Shown here: piece after piece, positions 1 through 4,536 of the stretch
Layout of the letters: each line of letters starts with the position of its first letter
How positions within the stretch are numbered: the first letter of the stretch is position 1
Assembly (NCBI GenBank): GCA_036375275.1
Contig: DASUSF010000264.1
Location: 1-7,284, forward strand
Reading direction: 5' to 3'
Source of the DNA: DASUSF01 sp036375275
Lineage (GTDB): Bacteria > Pseudomonadota > Alphaproteobacteria > Geminicoccales > Geminicoccaceae
DNA: 7,284 nucleotides
Position numbers and translations under genes: made by a program
Notes under the pieces: generated by a model
Databases searched by the model: none
Told to the model about the DNA's origin: nothing
What the model saw: the letters and a program-made list of their open reading frames with translations, nothing else

Positions 1-1
1 G

Positions 2-886
2 GAGGAGGAGCGCGCGGTCGAGAGCGCGCTCGGGGTCAACGTGCCGACCCGGGAGGAGATGACCGAGATCGAGCCGTCGAGCCGGCTGTACGAGGAGGAC
101 GGCGCCCTGCTCATGACCGCGACGGTGATCTGCAACGCGGCGAGCGAGCGGCCGGAGAGCACCGCCGTGAGCTTCCTGCTGTCCGGGCACCGGCTGGTCA
201 CCGTGCGCTACGCCGACCCGCAGCCGTTCCGCCTGTTCGCGCTCCAGGCCGAGCGTCACCCGTCGCTCTGCCCGACCGGCGAGGCGACCTTCGCGGCGCT
301 GATGGACACCATCGTCGACCGCCTAGCCGACATCCTGGAGATGGTCGTCGCCGACGTCGACGCGCTCTCGATCGAGATCTTCGCCGCCAGCCGCGCCGGC
401 GGCACCGCCGGGCAGCGCCAGACGCAGCGCCGGGACCTGCAGGCCGTGCTCGCCCGGGTCGGCCGCAACGGCGACCTCACCTCGAAGGCCCGCGAGAGCC
501 TGGCCAGCATCGGCCGCCTGGTCGCCTTCTCGCGGCGCGCGATCCGCCCGGAGCACTCGCCCGCGGACGTGCCGGCACGGCTGGAGACGGTCGCCCAGGA
601 CATCGCGTCCCTGAGCGACTACGCCTCGTTCCTCGCCAACAAGATCACCTTCCTGCTCGACGCCACGCTCGGCATGATCAACATCGAGCAGAACGCGACC
701 ATCAAGATCTTCTCGGTGGTGGCGGTCGTCTTCCTGCCGCCGACCCTGATCGCCAGCATCTACGGCATGAACTTCGCCTTCATGCCGGAACTCGAGTGGC
801 GCTTCGGCTACCCCTTCGCCCTCGGGCTGATGATCGCCTCGGCGATCCTGCCGTACCTGTTCTTCAAGCGGCGCGGCTGGCTGTAG
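2..886 (+). CDS. corA: CorA-family Mg2+/Co2+ transporter, 5' end outside window
   Basis: Inner-membrane channel of the CorA metal-ion transporter family, which carries Mg2+ and often Co2+/Ni2+ into the cell as a pentamer. The frame is open to the first base of the window, so the gene begins upstream; 294 residues are visible against the family's usual 310-330. The GTG at 41 is in frame but is not the likely start, because the residues before it (ending ALGVN) read as normal CorA N-terminal sequence. The visible part runs from a cytoplasmic domain containing SSRLYEEDGAL through long helices to TM1 (about residues 235-254), which ends in the family's signature YGMNF (bases 761-775). The short periplasmic loop MPELEW follows, then TM2 (about 271-288) and a basic C-terminus, FKRRGWL. 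The GMN motif is essential for transport in this family. The MPEL loop supports CorA rather than a remote ZntB-type member, but substrate choice cannot be read from sequence. Confidence 0.93.
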   Translation, partial: EEERAVESALGVNVPTREEMTEIEPSSRLYEEDGALLMTATVICNAASERPESTAVSFLLSGHRLVTVRYADPQPFRLFALQAERHPSLCPTGEATFAALMDTIVDRLADILEMVVADVDALSIEIFAASRAGGTAGQRQTQRRDLQAVLARVGRNGDLTSKARESLASIGRLVAFSRRAIRPEHSPADVPARLETVAQDIASLSDYASFLANKITFLLDATLGMINIEQNATIKIFSVVAVVFLPPTLIASIYGMNFAFMPELEWRFGYPFALGLMIASAILPYLFFKRRGWL

Positions 887-951
887 GCGGGCGATGCCGC
901 CCGTCTCGCGACACCCGGCCAAACGCCGTGTCCGGTCGTGCCGGAAGGCGG

Positions 952-985
952 AAAAAAGTGGCCCCCCGCAGCGGGGCGGGGGGCC
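952..985 (-). terminator. Intrinsic terminator reading on the minus strand
   Basis: GGCCCCCCGC (960-969) pairs perfectly with GCGGGGGGCC (976-985) around a 6-nt loop. On the plus strand the stem is preceded by AAAAAA (952-957). Read on the minus strand, this is a 10-bp GC stem followed, after two bases, by T6, the classic intrinsic terminator form. There is no T run on the plus-strand side, so ending corA transcription (stop 74 nt upstream) would rely on the stem alone. No minus-strand gene is visible that would need it. Confidence 0.7.
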
Positions 986-1020
986 GAAGACGATCGGATT
1001 GGGGACAGCAATCGTCTTCG
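985..1020. repeat. Perfect 10-bp inverted repeat with 16-nt loop
   Basis: CGAAGACGAT (985-994) and ATCGTCTTCG (1011-1020) are exact reverse complements. The left arm begins at the last base of the terminator stem, so the two structures abut and share one base. The loop (995-1010) contains most of one copy of the GGGACAGCAATC repeat. It could be an RNA hairpin or a dimeric protein-binding site; the sequence does not decide between them. Confidence 0.6.
1002..1013. repeat. 12-bp direct repeat, copy 1 (GGGACAGCAATC)
   Basis: Identical to bases 1114-1125, exactly 112 bp downstream. Flanking bases are only weakly similar. Copy 1 straddles the loop and right arm of the inverted repeat. Its function is unknown. 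Confidence 0.5.
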
Positions 1021-1113
1021 AAGGCGTCAACACGGCACGCGCGGAAGGGTTCCCCGCCGCGCCGAGGAAGTCGTTGCCCCGGGCTGCGGCATCGCGTCTA
1101 ATGGGGCGGTGAT

Positions 1114-1125
1114 GGGACAGCAATC
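1114..1125. repeat. 12-bp direct repeat, copy 2 (GGGACAGCAATC)
   Basis: Second exact copy of the motif, ending one base before an ATG at 1126 that opens a 38-codon frame. That frame has arbitrary-looking composition and no good ribosome binding site, so it is not called as a gene. The copy lies about 90 bp upstream of the sigma-factor remnant and could mark an upstream regulatory site. Confidence 0.5.
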
Positions 1126-1217
1126 ATGGCGATCGTGCGCGCGCCGGGTGCGGCCGAGAAGCGGGGCCTGCCCTTCCGGGGGCAGGGTGGCCGACCCGTC
1201 GGGCAGGGGCAGGTGGC

Positions 1218-1505
1218 TTGCCGGAACCTGTTGACCTCTTGAGGCTTGTTCCGCCACTGCGACGGTTCTCCCGGCTGCTGATCGGAGATGCGGCGCGGGT
1301 CGACGGGCTCGTGGAGACAGCGCTGCTCCGAATCCTGGCGCTCGACATCGCGTCGGCGTGCGGGCCGGGCCTCCGCCTCATGCTCTTCAAGCGCGCGGTC
1401 GGGGTGCAGGCCCGCGTCCGGGCGGCGCGTCACGACCTTGCCCATCGCATGGCCGCGCCGGGGCGACAAGGGATCGAGAGTGGTCGAGCGGTCGCGCATC
1501 TCTGA
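1218..1505 (+). pseudogene. ECF sigma factor remnant or sigma region-2-only protein
   Basis: This 95-aa frame opens with TTG. Its N-terminus, LLRLVPPLRRFSRLLIGDAA followed by RVDGLVETALLRIL, closely resembles ECF sigma region 2.1-2.2, where the usual form is like PALRRFARLLTGDAARADDLVQDTLLRAL. The later GPGLRLMLFKRAV may correspond to the region 2.3-2.4 stretch usually like GTNLRAWLFTILRN, with the conserved Trp replaced by Met. The frame then stops with no region 4, so it lacks the -35-binding half; intact ECF factors are about 160-190 aa. By my count 20 of 95 codons end in A or T, far more than in the neighbouring genes, which suggests relaxed selection. It overlaps the anti-sigma gene by 26 nt, as expected of a former sigma/anti-sigma pair. 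It may be a decayed gene or a shortened protein still bound by the anti-sigma factor; I favour decay. Confidence 0.6.
1468..1473 (+). promoter_or_regulatory. Ribosome binding site deciding the anti-sigma start
   Basis: AAGGGA lies 6 nt before the GTG at 1480. This spacing, together with anti-sigma-like sequence beginning directly after that GTG, selects 1480 over the in-frame ATG at 1288, whose upstream part is Arg/Ser-rich shadow translation. The site is inside the sigma remnant's frame, so its translation could affect that of the anti-sigma gene. Confidence 0.6.
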
Positions 1506-2385
1506 TCAGGATCTGAGCGATCTGATCGACGGTCGCCTCGACCCGGAGCGGGAGGCCGCGGTGCGGCGCGCTCTGGGCGAGGATCCGGCCCTGGCCCGGC
1601 ACTACGCGGTTCTGCTCGAGCAGGACAGCATGCTGAGGCATCTCGGCGACGACATCCTCAGGGAGCCGGTGCCGGACAGCCTGACCGAGATCCTGCGCAA
1701 GGCCGAGCCGGAGATCGGATCGGGGGCGGAGCCGGATGCGGAGGCCGGGTCCGCGGCGGAGCCGGATGCTGAGGTGCGCCCGCGGCGCTGGCGATCGAGC
1801 CGCGGGCCGGTGTTCGCGGTCGCGTGCGCGCTCGCCCTCGGTCTCGTCGGAGGGTGGTTCGGACGCGGCTCGCTCGGCAAGTCGGAGACGGGCCTGTTCG
1901 ACGCGGCGGTCGAGCAGGCCGCGCTCTCGCACAAGCTGTTCGAGGTCTCGGGCCAGCCGTTCGCCCAGACCGCCGGGAGCGACGTGCTGCCGGTCGGCGA
2001 CCTGCCGCAGCTGTTCGGGACGCCGGTCCGGGCGCCGGTCCTGAACGGCTCCGGCTGGACGCCGGTCGGGCTGCGCACCGAGAGTGGCAGCGGGGGCAAC
2101 GCGGTGCACATCGCCTACGCCGACGCCGACGGCGACCGCGTCACCCTGTACGTGCGGCCGCTGTCCGAGACTGCCGACGACGTTCCGACCAACCTGGTCC
2201 AGGCCGAGGGCTACGACGTCCTCTACTGGCTCGACGGCCCGTTGATCTACGCCCTGGTCGGCGACGAGGACGGCAAGACCCTCGCCCGGCTGGCCCGGCA
2301 GGTCTACGCGAGCCGCGCCGTCGGCGGCGACTGGTCGACCGACCGGCTGCCCGCGACCACGCCGCCGGCCACCATCTTGCAATAG
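1480..2385 (+). CDS. Transmembrane anti-sigma factor (RsiW/ECF-type)
   Basis: This 301-aa single-pass inner-membrane protein would hold an ECF sigma factor inactive at the membrane. The N-terminal domain, SDQDLSDLIDGRLDPERE (about residues 8-25), ALGEDPALAR and a following EPVPDSL, is the usual cytoplasmic part of alphaproteobacterial anti-sigma factors. No zinc-binding HxxxCxxC motif is present, so it is not the ZAS type. An acidic linker follows with a 10-residue repeat (about 82-101), then one membrane helix at about 109-127 after a basic RRWRSSR. The periplasmic part (about 130-301) includes GWTPVGLR, a strand-rich segment around VTLYVRP, and YDVLYWLDGPLIYALVGD, a pattern common at the C-terminus of these regulators. 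Start is GTG, supported by AAGGGA. It overlaps the sigma remnant by 26 nt, so its natural partner appears lost; it may bind the remnant, act on another sigma, or be on its way to decay. Its own codon use looks normal. Confidence 0.8.
   Translation: MVERSRISDQDLSDLIDGRLDPEREAAVRRALGEDPALARHYAVLLEQDSMLRHLGDDILREPVPDSLTEILRKAEPEIGSGAEPDAEAGSAAEPDAEVRPRRWRSSRGPVFAVACALALGLVGGWFGRGSLGKSETGLFDAAVEQAALSHKLFEVSGQPFAQTAGSDVLPVGDLPQLFGTPVRAPVLNGSGWTPVGLRTESGSGGNAVHIAYADADGDRVTLYVRPLSETADDVPTNLVQAEGYDVLYWLDGPLIYALVGDEDGKTLARLARQVYASRAVGGDWSTDRLPATTPPATILQ
1725..1769 (+). repeat. 30-bp-period in-frame repeat inside the anti-sigma gene
   Basis: GGCGGAGCCGGATGC occurs at 1725-1739 and again at 1755-1769, exactly 30 bp apart. 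It encodes two successive 10-residue units of the AEPDAE type. The repeat lies in the linker between the sigma-binding domain and the membrane helix, where length can vary without harm, so it is probably a small tandem duplication that extended the linker. Confidence 0.7.
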
Positions 2386-2403
2386 GTCGCGTGGCCTCGC
2401 GGG

Positions 2404-2427
2404 GGCGGGCTCGAAGGTGAGCCCGCC
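2404..2427 (+). terminator. Hairpin after the anti-sigma gene, possible weak terminator
   Basis: GGCGGGCTC (2404-2412) pairs exactly with GAGCCCGCC (2419-2427) around the loop GAAGGT, starting 18 nt after the anti-sigma stop codon. No T run follows, so it is not a standard intrinsic terminator. It could stabilise the upstream mRNA end, act with Rho, or partly separate the anti-sigma gene from the genes downstream. Confidence 0.4.
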
Positions 2428-2537
2428 GCCGGGCCGCGGCGGGTCCGGCGCGGGAAGCGACGCGGCGCGGGACCGGCTTGCCCCTTGTTCCGGACCTTGA
2501 GGCGTGGAACCCTGCGCCGCGTGCGGCAGGGTGGAAC

Positions 2538-2542
2538 GGAGG
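2538..2542 (+). promoter_or_regulatory. Strong ribosome binding site of the 452-aa gene
   Basis: GGAGG sits 6 nt before the ATG at 2549. Just upstream, ACCCT (2509-2513) can pair with AGGGT (2528-2532), with GCCGC/GCGGC pairing inside. A hairpin may therefore form directly before the site without covering it. The 163-bp gap and this strong site suggest that the downstream group may have its own promoter, although none was recognised. Confidence 0.6.
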
Positions 2543-2548
2543 TAGGGC

Positions 2549-3907
2549 ATGCGCCTGTCGAAGCCCGTCCGAGGCTTCCAGGTCAACTCGATCCTGGACC
2601 GGCTGGCGGTCGACGTGCTCGGCGTGCTGGAGCTCTGCCTGAGCGAGGCCCCCCTCGACCACGACCGGCTGCAGCTCGCCCTGCTCGCGACCCTCTCCCG
2701 CCGCCGCTACGTCGTGAACCTGCTCTACCGCGACTTCCGCCGGGACGGGGAGAGCGCGATCCAGCGCTACGACCTGCCCGACGGGACGAGCATCCAGATC
2801 CACGACCAGGCGATCGTCTACCTCGACAAGGTGCTGGCGCGACGGCCGAAGCTGGCGCGCCGCCTGCGCGAGACGCCCGGCAACATGCACCTCCTGCTCG
2901 GTCTCCTGGCGCGTCACTCGGCCCGGGGCGGTGGCTGGGCGGACGTGGAGGTGCGCCGCGACCCGGACCTCGGGGCGCGGGGCGAGGACCCCGACTTCCT
3001 CGAGCCGCTCGCCCGCGCGCTCGCCGCGCAGCGGCAGCGGCTCGGCGACGACTATGGCGAGGATTCCGCCCGCCGCCGGCGGGAGCACGGCCCGATCTGG
3101 CTGGTGCGGGGGGCGTGCGCGGCGGAACTGCCCGAGGAGATGTCGCTGTTCGAGGTGCTCGAGGCGACGCCGGTGCCGCTGCAGGCCGACTTCGCCGACG
3201 ATCCGGAGCTGCAGCGGATGCTCGCCCGGGTCATGGACTCGCTCAACGAGCGCTACATGCTGCTCCGGGCGAGCGGCCTCGACCCGGACGAGTGGCACGA
3301 CCGCGACGAGCCCTCGATCGCGCGGCTGCGCGAGCTCAAGCAGCTCCGCCGGCCCGCCGAGGACCTGCTCAGGCTGCAGATCGAGACCGACGTCGACGCC
3401 GCCTACCGCCGGACCTTCGACGAGCTCAAGGGAACGGCCGCGAGCCTCGGCGGCTTCGCGAGCTTCGACGCCTTCGCGACCAGCCCGGTCGGCCAGGCGA
3501 TCCTCCGCCACGGCGTGCTGTCGCTCGACGAGCCGGTCGCCGGTGGCGACGAGGACGACGAGCGGGCGCGCCATGAGACCATCGCGAGCGAGGCCCCGCC
3601 GGTCGACGCCGCGGTCGCCGAGCGGCACGACGCCGGCGCCTGGACCCGGCGCCTGCTGGCGGCCCACCCCGGCTGGTTCGACCCGGTGATGGCGGCGTTC
3701 TTCACCGCCGTGATCGGGCACGGGCGGCCGATCCACGGCGCCGACGGCGAGGCGGGGCTGCTCGACGACCTCGCCTTCCGGCGTCTGGTCCGGGCCGAGC
3801 CCTCGCTCCGCGATCTCGCCCCGGGCGAGCTCGCCGAGGAGCTGTACGAACGGGCCGAAGCGATCATCAGGCGGGGACTGGCGGAGGCGTCCCTATCCCG
3901 AACGTAG
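2549..3907 (+). CDS. Hypothetical cytoplasmic protein, 452 aa, unrecognised family
   Basis: I do not recognise this family. The start is well fixed by GGAGG 6 nt upstream. There is no signal peptide and no clear membrane helix; a mildly hydrophobic stretch near residues 376-390 (WFDPVMAAFFTAVIG) looks amphipathic. The protein appears mostly alpha-helical and rich in Arg, Asp, Glu and Leu, with only two cysteines (30 and 190). The first half reads as a compact region (about 1-125: helices, then YDLPDGTSIQIHDQAIVYLDKVL), followed by a looser Asp/Arg-rich part (130-180). A second helical region (190-320) ends in SFDAFATSPVGQAIL; an acidic linker (about 328-350) and a helical C-terminal region (355-450) follow. 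No nucleotide-binding, helix-turn-helix or catalytic motif was found. Codon use is typical of the window's strong genes. It heads a run of four genes that ends with a membrane protease-like protein and a secreted protein, so an accessory, adaptor or substrate role is possible but inferred. Confidence 0.85.
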   Translation: MRLSKPVRGFQVNSILDRLAVDVLGVLELCLSEAPLDHDRLQLALLATLSRRRYVVNLLYRDFRRDGESAIQRYDLPDGTSIQIHDQAIVYLDKVLARRPKLARRLRETPGNMHLLLGLLARHSARGGGWADVEVRRDPDLGARGEDPDFLEPLARALAAQRQRLGDDYGEDSARRRREHGPIWLVRGACAAELPEEMSLFEVLEATPVPLQADFADDPELQRMLARVMDSLNERYMLLRASGLDPDEWHDRDEPSIARLRELKQLRRPAEDLLRLQIETDVDAAYRRTFDELKGTAASLGGFASFDAFATSPVGQAILRHGVLSLDEPVAGGDEDDERARHETIASEAPPVDAAVAERHDAGAWTRRLLAAHPGWFDPVMAAFFTAVIGHGRPIHGADGEAGLLDDLAFRRLVRAEPSLRDLAPGELAEELYERAEAIIRRGLAEASLSRT

Positions 3908-3935
3908 GCGCGTAAACGCCTTCGGAGATCCAACG

Positions 3936-4520
3936 ATGACCGACGACAAGCTGACCCCGGACGAGGCGGAGCCTCTGTGGCGCGAGGCGCGGCGCCGCCT
4001 GCGCGACGTGGAGGTCGAGCCACCGCTGACCCGGGCGCGGCTGGATGCCCTGCAGCGTCGGATCGGGCCGCGCGGACCCTCGGAGGATCTCCGCAGCTGG
4101 CTCCGGCGCGGGCGCCATGCGCGCGAGGCGCCGCCGGCGGCGGACGCCGGCGTGATCGTCCCGTTCCAGCCCGGACGGCAGCGCTTCCGACCGGTCAGCC
4201 GGTTCACCCGGCTCGCCGCCGACACCGCGGGCGGGCGGCTGGAGCTGCCGGAGCGCGAGCTGGAATCGGACGACGGCCGGTTCCGGATGCGGGTGCGGCG
4301 CGAGGCCGACCAGGTGGTGCTGGAGCTGCAGGCGCTCGGCTTCACGACCGACCAGTTCGCGGGGCGGCTGGTCGGGCTCGCCTCCCCCGACGAGGAGGAC
4401 GTCCCGGTCGCGATGGTGGCGCTCGACGAGGACGCCGACGGCAGCGTCCGCCTCGCCGACACGCCGGAGCTGCGCCGGGCGCTGCTCCGGCCGGTGATCG
4501 GGCTGGTCGAGGAGGCCTGA
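3936..4520 (+). CDS. Hypothetical protein, 194 aa, charged helical N-terminus and beta-rich C-terminus
   Basis: The family is not recognised. ATG follows GGAG (3924-3927) at 8-nt spacing, 28 bp after the 452-aa gene, so the two are probably co-transcribed. No signal peptide or membrane segment is seen. Residues 1-60 form a very charged, Arg/Glu-rich helical region. About 61-95 is a Pro/Arg-containing linker. Residues 96-190 alternate short hydrophobic and polar segments (FRMRVRREADQVVLELQALG, then AGRLVGLAS, VPVAMVALDEDADGSVRL), suggesting a beta-sandwich of Ig- or transthyretin-like type; that fold is an inference, not a match. It ends with a helix, ELRRALLRPVIGLVEE. There are no cysteines and no evident catalytic residues. 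Its position between the 452-aa gene and the protease-like gene suggests a binding or adaptor role. Confidence 0.85.
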   Translation: MTDDKLTPDEAEPLWREARRRLRDVEVEPPLTRARLDALQRRIGPRGPSEDLRSWLRRGRHAREAPPAADAGVIVPFQPGRQRFRPVSRFTRLAADTAGGRLELPERELESDDGRFRMRVRREADQVVLELQALGFTTDQFAGRLVGLASPDEEDVPVAMVALDEDADGSVRLADTPELRRALLRPVIGLVEEA

Positions 4521-4536
4521 GCAGCGGGTCCCGCGG
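4511..4536 (+). promoter_or_regulatory. Unusual translation start region of the Lon-like gene
   Basis: There is no Shine-Dalgarno sequence at normal distance from the ATG at 4537. GGAGG occurs at 4511-4515, inside the end of the preceding gene, 21 nt before the ATG. Between them lies the palindrome GCGGG-T-CCCGC (4524-4534). If it folds, GGAGG would sit an effective ten or so bases from the start. Translational coupling to the upstream gene, whose stop is 16 nt before the ATG, is the simpler explanation. Confidence 0.35.

Larger units (their letters stand above)
887..1217. other. 331-bp non-coding region between corA and the sigma-factor remnant
   Basis: No convincing gene was found here on either strand. 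The stretch holds a strong GC hairpin next to an A6 tract (952-985), a perfect 10-bp inverted repeat (985-994 with 1011-1020), and two copies of GGGACAGCAATC (1002-1013 and 1114-1125). A 7-bp hairpin, CCTGCCC/GGGCAGG, lies at 1167-1186. G-rich runs close to the downstream start (1201-1213) could serve as a weak ribosome binding site. No clear sigma-70 type -35/-10 pair was seen. Confidence 0.6.

Noticed and set aside
41..43. GTG at 41 as the corA start
   Set aside because: The same frame is open to the first base, and the preceding residues continue the family sequence, so the gene starts before the window.
1126..1242. 38-codon plus-strand frame beginning at ATG 1126
   Set aside because: No adequate ribosome binding site, a composition explained by G-rich spacer, and no recognisable peptide features beyond chance.
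1288..1479. Longer anti-sigma gene starting at the ATG at 1288
   Set aside because: The extra 64 residues are Arg/Ser/Cys-rich and unlike any anti-sigma N-terminus. The GTG at 1480 has AAGGGA at good spacing and is followed directly by the recognisable domain.
2506..2531. ECF-type promoter (GGAAC plus CGTT-like -10) before the 452-aa gene
   Set aside because: GGAAC is present, but no CGTT-like -10 is found 16-18 nt downstream; bases 2527-2532 read CAGGGT.
2141..3736. 531-codon open frame on the minus strand
   Set aside because: It lies opposite the well-supported 452-aa gene and part of the anti-sigma gene. Its product is an Arg/Gly/Ala/Val-rich low-complexity translation typical of antisense frames in very GC-rich DNA.
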